Of a stretch of DNA of 7,817 bases, positions 1 to 5,965 are shown piece after piece (the first letter of the stretch is position 1; the number at the start of each line of letters is the position of its first letter). The notes beneath the pieces were generated by a model. That model was not told the origin of the DNA. It saw nothing but the letters and a program-made list of their open reading frames with translations, and made no database searches. The position numbers and the translations under genes were made by a program. Source of the stretch: Acidimicrobiia bacterium (GTDB taxonomy: Bacteria; Actinomycetota; Acidimicrobiia; Spongiisociales; UBA5794); contig JAUVPA010000080.1 of the NCBI GenBank assembly GCA_030598905.1, positions 1 to 7,817 on the forward strand. Direction: 5' to 3'.

Positions 1-811
1 CGATGATCGCCGACTCGGGCAAGACCTTCATCTCTTCCACTTGGAACTCCACGGTCGCATCGCGGCTCACGAAGTCGATGAACTCGGCCAGGTCCGGCTT
101 CATCGCCAGCGTTGCGATCCGTTCCCCACCGCCGACCTGAGGAGCGACGACGCGATCGGCGCCCGCCAGATACAGCTTCTTCACGGTTTCGGCGCTGACG
201 GCCCGTGCGACGATCAACACGTCGGGGTTCAGCGCCCGGGCGGAAAGTGTGATCACGAGATTGTCGGAATCGCTGGCGACGGCAGGGATCAGAACCTTGG
301 CTCGGGTGACACCCGCCGCCTTCAACTTCTCGTCGCTGGTGGCGTCACCCTCGAGCGCGTATGCGCCCTGTTCGAGGGCACGGTTGATCATGGCCGGGTT
401 GTTGTCGACGATGACGACGTCAGCGCCCTCGCGCAGCAGCGATTCGTATGCGGTCTGGCCGACTCGCCCAAACCCGGCGAGCACGACGTGACCCGACAGC
501 TCTTCGAGGGACTTCTTCATGCGCCGCTGCCGTCGCTTTCCACCGATGACGGTATCTGCGAAGTATTCCAGGCCCTGGATCGCAGTGTAAAGAGCCGCTC
601 CCATGCCCGCGATGATCACGATGATCGTCCACATGCGCCCTGTTGTGGAGAGGCGGCCTCCAATCTCACCGAAGCCGACGGTCGTGATCGTGATGACCGT
701 CATGTAGAACGCATCGAGAAAAGTGAGACTCTCGATGAGGATGAACCCGATCGTTCCGATCGCGAGCGAGGCCGTCAAAAGGATCAGGCCGGCGCGGAGG
801 TTGCCCGGCAT
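1..811 (-). CDS. Two-TM potassium channel with RCK/TrkA-N domain (3' end outside window)
   Basis: Membrane potassium channel subunit of the KcsA/MthK plan: two helices around a pore loop, then a cytoplasmic RCK gate. I translated it by hand from the ATG at 811; 270 codons are open to the left edge, so the C-terminus is missing. TM1 is about residues 6-28. The pore helix leads into the filter T44-V-G-F-G-E49, a variant of TVGYGD. TM2 is about 60-82 and is followed by a basic stretch (GKRRQRRMKK). The Rossmann fold starts at VVLAGFGRVG (109-118), with an acid at D136 ending beta-2 and GDATSDEKL at 155-163, as in nucleotide-binding RCK domains. The start lies 5 bases after the stop of the DUF151 gene, so it is probably cotranscribed with it. 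No good Shine-Dalgarno is visible. Family assignment is firm. The gating ligand and ion selectivity are inferred from the family. Confidence 0.93.
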   Translation of the reverse strand, partial: MPGNLRAGLILLTASLAIGTIGFILIESLTFLDAFYMTVITITTVGFGEIGGRLSTTGRMWTIIVIIAGMGAALYTAIQGLEYFADTVIGGKRRQRRMKKSLEELSGHVVLAGFGRVGQTAYESLLREGADVVIVDNNPAMINRALEQGAYALEGDATSDEKLKAAGVTRAKVLIPAVASDSDNLVITLSARALNPDVLIVARAVSAETVKKLYLAGADRVVAPQVGGGERIATLAMKPDLAEFIDFVSRDATVEFQVEEMKVLPESAII

Positions 812-816
812 CGTGG

Positions 817-1314
817 TCAGGAGGGAGAGCCGGCTTCGAAGTCCTCGGGGCTGATGTCCTCGAGGAATTCTCGAAACTTCTCGATTTCTTCTTCCTCGTC
901 TTCGTTCTCGATCTCGACTCCGGCTTCGTCGAGCAGTGACCTCTCCGCGATGATGGGGCTGCCGGTGCGGGCCGCCAGAGCAATGGCGTCGCTCGGCCGC
1001 GCCGAGATCACGACCTCACCGTCGTCGGTGTCGAGGACCAGATCGGCAAAAAACGTGCCGTCCCGCAGCTCAGTCACCCTGATCTCGATCACGGACGCGC
1101 CAAGTGTCTCGACCACCGTCTTCATGAGATCGTGGGTCATCGGCCGCTGCGGTTCGACGCCTTCGAGAGCAAGAGCGATGGCCGTCGCCTCAGGCGTGCC
1201 GATCCAGATCGGCAGATAACGTCGGCCATCCAATTCCCTCAACAGGACCATCGGCGTGTTGGTGGGAAGCTCGATGCGCACCCCGACCAGCTCCATGGCC
1301 ACCAGATCACTCAT
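817..1314 (-). CDS. Bifunctional nuclease family protein (BFN/DUF151)
   Basis: A 165-residue protein with the DUF151 (BFN) domain. The domain is named for a plant nuclease with DNase and RNase activity; the role of bacterial members is poorly defined. Conserved blocks visible are LPIWIGTPEA (34-43), RPMTHDL (57-63) and ARPSDAIALAAR (105-116), followed by SPII. The tail (about 133-160) is strongly acidic, with a run of Glu/Asp, and may be a flexible or interaction segment. Length fits the family. It starts with ATG 27 bases after the hpt stop; the ribosome site is weak. In M. tuberculosis the homologue (Rv1829) lies directly after the Rv1828-type MerR gene. Here two genes, dacB-like and hpt, come between. 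The family call is strong. Biochemical function is not shown by the sequence. Confidence 0.93.
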   Translation of the reverse strand: MSDLVAMELVGVRIELPTNTPMVLLRELDGRRYLPIWIGTPEATAIALALEGVEPQRPMTHDLMKTVVETLGASVIEIRVTELRDGTFFADLVLDTDDGEVVISARPSDAIALAARTGSPIIAERSLLDEAGVEIENEDEEEEIEKFREFLEDISPEDFEAGSPS

Positions 1315-1341
1315 GCGATCAGCCTATCACCGGCCCCAGGA

Positions 1342-1938
1342 TCACCTCGCCGCCGCGACGCCGCGTATCAAGGCACCCTCGCCAAACACCTTCTGGGCAA
1401 AGAGTTGCGGCTCGTCGGCGAGGGTCTTGAGGTCCATGACCCCCCACAGAGACCGCACATTGCGGAACCTGCCTTCCCAATCGAGGCCGTACCCGAGGAG
1501 GAATTCGTCCCCAACCTCGAAACCTCGGTATTCGACGGGAACGTCGACGATCCGGCGAGTCGCCTTGTCGAGGAGGGCGACGGTCCGGACATCGCGTGCT
1601 CCCTTGACCTCCATCAGGCGGCGCAAGGTGGTCAGAGTGAGGCCGGTATCGACGATGTCCTCGACGATCAATACGTCGCGCCCATCCATCGAGAGTGACG
1701 TGTCCATGGCGAGGGATACACGTCCATGGTGCCCGAAGCGTGTCAGGGAGAGGAAGTCGAGCTCGACACCGAAGGGGAGGTGTTTCACTAGATCGGTCAT
1801 GAACGGGAGCGACCCCTTCAGCACGCCGACGACAATGGGCGGCGTGCCCTCGTAGTCGGCCGAGATCTCGCTTCCCAGCTGAGCAACTCGCTCCTGGAGT
1901 GTGGCCTCGTCGACGACCTCTACGAAGGGTTCGCTCAT
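1342..1938 (-). CDS. hpt: Hypoxanthine phosphoribosyltransferase
   Basis: Cytosolic purine-salvage enzyme that makes IMP (and usually GMP) from hypoxanthine or guanine and PRPP. The PRPP motif VLIVEDIVDTG (89-99), with the acidic pair E93-D94, is canonical. VGVLKGS (37-43) is the pyrophosphate loop, LDKATRR (123-129) carries the purine-contact Lys125, and GYGLDWEGRFRN (149-160) is the usual region near the C-terminus. The protein is 198 residues. After RN there is a tail of about 38 residues, longer than many bacterial Hpt proteins. I chose the ATG at 1938 because GGAGG lies just upstream and the ATG overlaps the dacB-like stop by four bases (ATGA). A longer in-frame reading back to 2025 adds 29 residues without family resemblance and runs deep into the upstream gene. 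Confidence 0.95.
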   Translation of the reverse strand: MSEPFVEVVDEATLQERVAQLGSEISADYEGTPPIVVGVLKGSLPFMTDLVKHLPFGVELDFLSLTRFGHHGRVSLAMDTSLSMDGRDVLIVEDIVDTGLTLTTLRRLMEVKGARDVRTVALLDKATRRIVDVPVEYRGFEVGDEFLLGYGLDWEGRFRNVRSLWGVMDLKTLADEPQLFAQKVFGEGALIRGVAAAR

Positions 1939-2981
1939 CCACGGCCTCCGCCGGGCAGGGCATCCCCAAGCCACTCGCCGATCAGGGCCGCCTTGGGAAG
2001 ATCCTCCAGCCGCGACGTCTTCCACCGCCCGTCGTCGAGGGCCGGTATGTTGGCCAGTCTCCGCTCGTGGCTCTCACTGAAATTGAAGTCGATCCCGGCT
2101 GTGGCGCCGCCACCACCCTGCTCAGCGAAGAAGGGCCGCAGGAACCGGTCTCGCAGTGAATAGGTGCGGAACCCCCAGTCCATCAGCTCTCGGGTGTCGG
2201 AGAAGTGATCGTCCGAGTGCATGACAACGGTGAGGATGGTTCTCGGTCCGCGTTCGGCGACACCGAGGAGTACCTTGTCCGCCCAAGGCGTGGCGCCCGT
2301 CTTCAGGCCCACAACACCGGGATAGGCCCCGAGGAGAGCGTTGGTGTTCCGCCACTCTCGGGCCCGACCGTCGGGATCCTCCGGCATCTTGACAAACGTG
2401 GTGCGGGCGATTCTCCCGATCGCCGGATAGTCGAGGGAGGCGTTGGTGAGAGTGAGCAGATCGGTTGCCGTCGAGTAGTGGTCCTCGTGGTCGAGGCCGT
2501 TGGGGTTGGCAAACTTCGTGTTGGTCATGCCGAGCTCGTCCGCTTTGGCGTTCATGAGGCCCACGAACACATCTACGGAACCGGCGACATGGCCGGCGAG
2601 AGTGAGCGCCGCATCGTTGCCCGAACGCACCAGCATGGCGACTATCAGGTCGTTCACGGTCCACTTTTCGCCCACCACCAGGCCGGCGCTGGAACCACGT
2701 GCGGACGTCGCCGCGGCCGGCACCGTCACCACATCGTCGAGTTCGACGTTGTCCAAAGCGACGATCGCCGACATGACCTTCGTCACCGACGCCATCGGCC
2801 TGCGGTCATTGGCGTTCCACCGGGCCAGCACAACATCGGCGTGAGCGTCATAGACGATCCACGAATCAGCCGTCACAGCGGGGAGCTTCGGGTCTTCCGC
2901 AGGAATCGGGACAGGCGAAACCGACACCCCGGAGAGGGTGATGGCGAGCGCAAGAGAGGAAAAGAGAGCCGTGGGCACCAT
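1935..2981 (-). CDS. Secreted serine-type D-Ala-D-Ala carboxypeptidase (peptidase S11, DacA/DacB-like)
   Basis: Low-molecular-weight penicillin-binding protein that would remove the terminal D-Ala from peptidoglycan stem peptides outside the membrane. All three active-site motifs are present: S65-V-T-K68 (nucleophile Ser65), S120-G-N122 and K227-T-G229. The first 20 or so residues are hydrophobic and end near VSPVPIPAED, a likely signal peptide or anchor with few positive charges. Other S11 hallmarks are MASVTKVMSA, FANPNGLDHEDHYSTA and GLKTGAT. Length is 348 residues, normal for the family. I see no obvious C-terminal membrane helix; the end is Gly-rich. The ATG shares one base with the MerR stop (TGATG), and no Shine-Dalgarno is visible, so translation is probably coupled. 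The stop overlaps the hpt start. Confidence 0.95.
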   Translation of the reverse strand: MVPTALFSSLALAITLSGVSVSPVPIPAEDPKLPAVTADSWIVYDAHADVVLARWNANDRRPMASVTKVMSAIVALDNVELDDVVTVPAAATSARGSSAGLVVGEKWTVNDLIVAMLVRSGNDAALTLAGHVAGSVDVFVGLMNAKADELGMTNTKFANPNGLDHEDHYSTATDLLTLTNASLDYPAIGRIARTTFVKMPEDPDGRAREWRNTNALLGAYPGVVGLKTGATPWADKVLLGVAERGPRTILTVVMHSDDHFSDTRELMDWGFRTYSLRDRFLRPFFAEQGGGGATAGIDFNFSESHERRLANIPALDDGRWKTSRLEDLPKAALIGEWLGDALPGGGRG

Positions 2982-3691
2982 CAGCGTTCGAGCAGCGAAC
3001 GAAGCCTACCCCGGACCATACTTTCCTGAAGCTGGGCGGCAGCCTGGGCAACGTCTGCCATCACTTCAGCAGAGCGGCGCCGGTTGTCGGGATTGCGGTG
3101 ACGGAGCAACGGAGCGGCAAGCTGCCCGATCAGGTCGGTCTGGCGATCGACCGCGAGGCGGAAAGCGCGTAGATGTCGCGCCTCCAATCCACGAGCGAGT
3201 AGGCGATGTGCTGCCCGTGCAACAACCAGATCTTCGTCGCGAAAGACGGTCGCACCGTCTGGGAGCCGAAACGGTTCGAGAATGCCCACGTCGACGAGCG
3301 CTTCCAACTGGTCCTTGCTCAGGCCCGACGCCCTCATCAGCTCGTTTGGCGTCAGCGAGACACCGGACGCTGCGAAGTATGCCTCCGGCGGCGGACCGGT
3401 CTCCGGGACAACCGGAGATTCCTCGCCGTGCTCCCAGGCGGTGAGCTTGGACTTGATCACCTTCAGCGGCAGATAGTGATCACGCTGCTCCTTGAGGACG
3501 TACTCGATACGACGAACGTCCTCTTCCGTGAAGATCCGGTAGCCGGAGGAGGAACGCTGAGGAGTCACGAGCCCTTGGCCCTCGAGGAACCGCACCTTCG
3601 AGACGGAGATATCAGGGTATTCAGGCTTCAGGAGGTTGATGACCTCGCCGATGGTGTGCGTTCTGGCCGCCCGTAGATGCCTTTCAGCCAT
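2981..3691 (-). CDS. MerR-family regulator, FtsR/Rv1828-like
   Basis: DNA-binding regulator of 236 residues. The N-terminal MerR winged helix-turn-helix spans about residues 11-85: HTIGEVINLL, a recognition region ISVSKVRFLEGQGLV, and the wing SSSGYRIFTEEDVRRI. The spaced KPEYPDIS insertion and the long C-terminal half match the actinobacterial group that includes C. glutamicum FtsR, an activator of ftsZ, and M. tuberculosis Rv1828. The C-terminal half holds a second stretch (about 112-172; LTPNELMRASGLSKDQLEALVDVGILEP) that resembles another winged helix. The end is helical and Arg-rich. The start shares one base with the FHA stop (TGATG) and has no clear ribosome site. Placement next to an FHA gene and gcvH matches Rv1826-Rv1828. 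Its targets here are unknown; a link to division is inference from homologues. Confidence 0.9.
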   Translation of the reverse strand: MAERHLRAARTHTIGEVINLLKPEYPDISVSKVRFLEGQGLVTPQRSSSGYRIFTEEDVRRIEYVLKEQRDHYLPLKVIKSKLTAWEHGEESPVVPETGPPPEAYFAASGVSLTPNELMRASGLSKDQLEALVDVGILEPFRLPDGATVFRDEDLVVARAAHRLLARGLEARHLRAFRLAVDRQTDLIGQLAAPLLRHRNPDNRRRSAEVMADVAQAAAQLQESMVRGRLRSLLER

Positions 3692-4104
3692 CAGTCGTTG
3701 CCGCGGAGGACGAGGAGCAGGTACTTCCCAACCATTACTTCGTCCTTCGGAGCCAGCATGAACGTGTCCCCGCGAACGCCGTTCACATAGGTTCCGTTCG
3801 TGGACCCCAGATCCTCGACACGCAAACCCGACTCATCGACCGTGAAACGAGCGTGGTGCCGCGACACGGTCACATCTCCAAAGAAGATTGCCGAGTCGGG
3901 ATGCCTGCCCACAAGCGTCTCCCCCGGTCCGAGCACGTAGGTCAATCCGGCCCTCGGTCCGCGCTCCACCATCAGCGCCCACCCGAAAGCACCCTCGAGG
4001 CGCTTCTCCGTTGGTTCTGTGTCCGGTGCCGCCGGCGAAGGCTCCCACGCGATCGTGGGTTCGTGCTCTACATGGACGTCTTCGGGCAGATCGGTCTGAT
4101 CCAT
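3691..4104 (-). CDS. FHA-domain protein, GarA/OdhI-like
   Basis: A 137-residue phosphothreonine-binding protein. In mycobacteria and corynebacteria the homologue binds and inhibits 2-oxoglutarate dehydrogenase and other glutamate-node enzymes until Ser/Thr kinases phosphorylate its N-terminus. The FHA core is complete: G66-R67, S81-R82 with H84, and S101-T102-N103-G104 followed by YVNG (106-109). The first 40 residues are acidic, Pro-rich and probably disordered. They carry T17 in EPTIAW rather than the ETTS double threonine of GarA, so the phosphoswitch is not assured. The ATG at 4104 has no Shine-Dalgarno but sits seven bases after a TACCAT -10-like box, pointing to a leaderless transcript. 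An ATG at 4112 is out of frame. The next gene starts on this stop codon. Family call is firm; metabolic role is inferred from synteny. Confidence 0.92.
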   Translation of the reverse strand: MDQTDLPEDVHVEHEPTIAWEPSPAAPDTEPTEKRLEGAFGWALMVERGPRAGLTYVLGPGETLVGRHPDSAIFFGDVTVSRHHARFTVDESGLRVEDLGSTNGTYVNGVRGDTFMLAPKDEVMVGKYLLLVLRGND

Positions 4105-4116
4105 GGCGCCATGGTA
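4101..4116 (-). promoter_or_regulatory. Candidate leaderless promoter of the FHA operon
   Basis: On the minus strand TACCAT (4116-4111) fits the TANNNT -10 pattern. It is followed by a six-base spacer, GGCGCC, and then the FHA start ATG at 4104, so transcription starting at the A would place the box at -12 to -7. No Shine-Dalgarno precedes this ATG, as expected for a leaderless message, which is common in actinobacteria. No -35 match is present; that region is occupied by the hairpin arms. The -10 box and start codon also lie inside a perfect 14-base palindrome, CCATGGCGCCATGG (4101-4114). Inference from spacing only. Confidence 0.5.
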
Positions 4117-4149
4117 CCGGAAGTCTCAAGCACAGCTTGAGACTTCCGG
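4117..4149 (-). terminator. Perfect 15-bp hairpin between gcvH and the FHA gene
   Basis: The arms CCGGAAGTCTCAAGC and GCTTGAGACTTCCGG are exact reverse complements around a three-base loop. The hairpin starts two bases after the gcvH stop, which is where a terminator for the upstream cluster would be. No T-run follows on either strand, so it is not a textbook intrinsic terminator, although actinobacterial terminators often lack one. It also covers the -13 to -45 region of the proposed FHA promoter, so it could instead, or also, be a dyad operator. The structure is certain; the role is not. Confidence 0.6.
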
Positions 4150-4151
4150 GG

Positions 4152-4535
4152 TCACTCGGCGGTGTGGGAGGCGTACGCCGCCGCGTCCATCAGCTGTTTC
4201 AGGGCATCAACATCGCTCGGTTCGATCACGATGAACCAGCCGTCTCCGTACGGGGATTGGTTGACGAGCTCGGGAGTGGCTTCGAGAGCTTCGTTCACCG
4301 CGGTGATCACGCCGGACACGGGTGCGTACACGTCCGACACCGATTTTGTGGACTCGACCTCGCCGAATACTTCGCCGGCGGCCACTTCCCTGCCGACCTC
4401 GGGCAGATCCACGTACACGATGTCCCCGAGAGCGTCCTGGGCGAACTCGGTGATTCCCACGGTGACGGAACCGTCGTCGCCGAGGCGAGTCCACTCGTGG
4501 TTCTCTGCGTATCGCAGTGATTCTGGGATTTCCAC
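4152..4535 (-). CDS. gcvH: Glycine cleavage system H protein
   Basis: Lipoyl carrier of the glycine cleavage complex. It shuttles the aminomethyl intermediate from the P protein to the T protein and is reoxidised by the L protein. The 127 residues cover the whole family length: IPESLRYAENHEW at the start, VGITEFAQDALGDIVYVDLPEVG, and the lipoylation site E61-S-T-K64, then DVYAPVSG and the C-terminal NQSPYGDGWFIVIEPSD. I chose the GTG at 4535 because GGGAGG lies five bases or so upstream and the family begins at this point. The in-frame ATG at 4595 would add 20 residues unlike the family and overlap pgsA. The P, T and L genes are not in the window. It lies 49 bases after the pgsA stop and before the hairpin. 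Confidence 0.95.
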   Translation of the reverse strand: MEIPESLRYAENHEWTRLGDDGSVTVGITEFAQDALGDIVYVDLPEVGREVAAGEVFGEVESTKSVSDVYAPVSGVITAVNEALEATPELVNQSPYGDGWFIVIEPSDVDALKQLMDAAAYASHTAE

Positions 4536-4584
4536 GGATCCTCCCGACGTATCTGTTCCCGCTGAGCCGCCGATGTCGCGCAGC

Positions 4585-5172
4585 TTACCCGCCAACGTCG
4601 TTCGCCTCGCGGGCTCGGATCGCTTGGCGCATGTCGGAGAAGTACTGCAATCCGACGACGTAGTACATCACCAAACCCGGGACACCGAAGAGGTATGCGA
4701 GCCAAGTAGCCGGCCATAAATCAAAGCCGACACCGATATAGAAAGAGGTGATGCTCACGTACAAGGCGAGGGTGGCTGCCTTGCCGAGCCAACGGACGTC
4801 GAGCTTCGAGACGCCGCGGCGCCACCCCCACACGGCACCCAGTCCGATCGCCAGCTCGCGAATGATCAGAGCCCAGGCGAACCAGACCGGCAGGATCCCC
4901 TGTACGAGACCGACAACGACGGCTACGAGGACGGCCAGCCTGTCGGCCAGCGGATCGAGGAACTTGCCCACCTCGCTCACTTGATTGAGCCGGCGAGCGA
5001 GGAAACCGTCTATCCAATCCGTGGCTCCGATGATGCCGAGGAGGATTCCCGCCCACCCGATCTCGTCGACGAACACGAGCCATATGAACAGGGGCACGAG
5101 GAGCAGCCGTATGACTGAGATCGCGTTGGGAAGTGTGACGATTCCCGCGTCGGCAGGGCCTTCCTCCGTCAT
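4585..5172 (-). CDS. pgsA: CDP-alcohol phosphatidyltransferase, probable phosphatidylglycerophosphate synthase
   Basis: Integral membrane enzyme that transfers a phosphatidyl group from CDP-diacylglycerol to an alcohol, most likely glycerol 3-phosphate, the committed step to phosphatidylglycerol and cardiolipin. The signature D52-x2-D55-G-x2-A59-R60-x8-G69-x3-D73-x3-D77 is complete; the aspartates bind metal and catalyse transfer. LPNAISVIRLLLVP near the N-terminus is typical of PgsA. Hydrophobic segments lie at about 20-35, 38-50, 78-97, 99-115, 130-147 and 153-173. Length (195) fits. The start is the ATG at 5172, 19 bases after the previous stop, with no strong ribosome site. M. tuberculosis has pgsA2 near gcvH too. 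The exact alcohol substrate cannot be read from the motif, so a phosphatidylinositol-type synthase is a less likely alternative. Confidence 0.9.
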   Translation of the reverse strand: MTEEGPADAGIVTLPNAISVIRLLLVPLFIWLVFVDEIGWAGILLGIIGATDWIDGFLARRLNQVSEVGKFLDPLADRLAVLVAVVVGLVQGILPVWFAWALIIRELAIGLGAVWGWRRGVSKLDVRWLGKAATLALYVSITSFYIGVGFDLWPATWLAYLFGVPGLVMYYVVGLQYFSDMRQAIRAREANDVGG

Positions 5173-5191
5173 CGCCGCAGTCGGATCGGGC

Positions 5192-5599
5192 TCACGTCAC
5201 TTGAACGACTCGGAAGCGAACCCTTGACAGCTCGTCGTCCTCGAAGTTCACAACGAAGGCATAACCCTTCGCTTCGGGGAAGCGGATGTTGTAGAACGGG
5301 CTGACGATGGGGACGATGCTTGGCGAACCCGGGGGGAGGTTCGGCGGCGCTCCGACTCGGAGCTTGCCTTTGGCTTCGACGTCGAGCGGGTTGCCGTCCT
5401 CGTCGATCAACCTGATGGCGACCTCGAGATCACGGTGGCGTTCGTCGGGCTCCACCTCCGCGACCATGGCGAGGGTCAGGCTGCGGTGGACAACGGGAAT
5501 GGTTCTGGCACTGATCGTGTCGAAACCACCACCGAGCACAAACAGCTTGCCCCCCTGGACCTGGGCTGCGTCGGCAAGCATTGCGGTTGTCAGTCGCAT
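5192..5599 (-). CDS. DUF6941-like conserved hypothetical protein
   Basis: A 135-residue soluble protein of unknown function. The opening block (TTAMLADAAQVQGGKLFVLGGGFDTI) resembles the DUF6941 pattern of an acidic or polar start followed by a KLxVLGGG turn. The rest reads as alternating beta strands (SLTLAMVAEVE, LEVAIRLIDEDGNPL, YAFVVNFEDDELSRVRFRVV) with a Pro-rich middle loop near residues 85-95 (GAPPNLPPGSP). This suggests a small beta-sandwich. There is no signal peptide or membrane helix. The ATG at 5599 shares one base with the upstream stop (TGATG) and follows a good ribosome site, AAGGGGGAG. A TTG one codon earlier is a poorer choice. The family name is from memory of the motif, not a search. 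Confidence 0.7.
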   Translation of the reverse strand: MRLTTAMLADAAQVQGGKLFVLGGGFDTISARTIPVVHRSLTLAMVAEVEPDERHRDLEVAIRLIDEDGNPLDVEAKGKLRVGAPPNLPPGSPSIVPIVSPFYNIRFPEAKGYAFVVNFEDDELSRVRFRVVQVT

Positions 5600-5946
5600 C
5601 AATCTCCCCCTTCCTGGAGTGCGTAGACGTGACCTTCGGGATCTCTCACTTCCACCATCTTCGTGTGCCAGTGAGTTTCGTGTAGAGCTGTGACGACCTC
5701 GACACTGGGTGCGAGATCGAGTCCTGTGATGTCGTCTGCAGTGAAGTACAAACTGAATGCCGCCGTCTGCTCCGGAGCTGCCTCGGCGAGAACCACGGCT
5801 TCTGTACCCGATTCCAACCGTCCGGCGCGATGACCGACATCACCCCACTGAGCTGCGAACGAGAATCCAAGACCCTGCCAGAAGGCTGTGGCCTCGTCCC
5901 ACGCGTGAGTCTCGACGTAGACGTAGTCGAACCCGGTGATCGGCAT
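5599..5946 (-). CDS. Small VOC/glyoxalase-fold protein
   Basis: A 115-residue single-unit member of the vicinal oxygen chelate superfamily, which includes glyoxalase I, dioxygenases and antibiotic-binding proteins. The pattern DEATAFWQGLGFSF (17-30) is the usual helix and turn after the first strand. VRDPEGHVYALQE (100-112) is the typical last strand, with E112 at a common metal-ligand position. The His usually found on the first strand appears replaced near D7, so the metal set looks incomplete. The substrate is unknown. The ATG at 5946 lies 19 bases after the desaturase stop. No good ribosome site is adjacent; GAGGAA lies 16 bases away, across the desaturase stop. The stop overlaps the next start by one base, linking it to the DUF6941-like gene. 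Confidence 0.85.
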   Translation of the reverse strand: MPITGFDYVYVETHAWDEATAFWQGLGFSFAAQWGDVGHRAGRLESGTEAVVLAEAAPEQTAAFSLYFTADDITGLDLAPSVEVVTALHETHWHTKMVEVRDPEGHVYALQEGGD

Positions 5947-5965
5947 GCTGGGCGAGGCTAGTTCC

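Noticed and set aside
41..1219. Plus-strand open frame of 392 codons
   Set aside because: It is antisense to the potassium channel and DUF151 genes, which have clear motifs; its composition is typical of a GC-rich shadow frame.
1938..2025. N-terminal extension of Hpt by 29 residues
   Set aside because: It overlaps the carboxypeptidase end, is unlike the family, and the ATG at 1938 has GGAGG and an ATGA overlap.
2205..3029. Plus-strand open frame of 274 codons
   Set aside because: Antisense to the carboxypeptidase, whose three active-site motifs are intact; rich in Arg, His and Gly with no motif.
4536..4595. N-terminal extension of GcvH by 20 residues from an ATG
   Set aside because: It overlaps the pgsA end and is unlike the family; the GTG at 4535 has a strong ribosome site.
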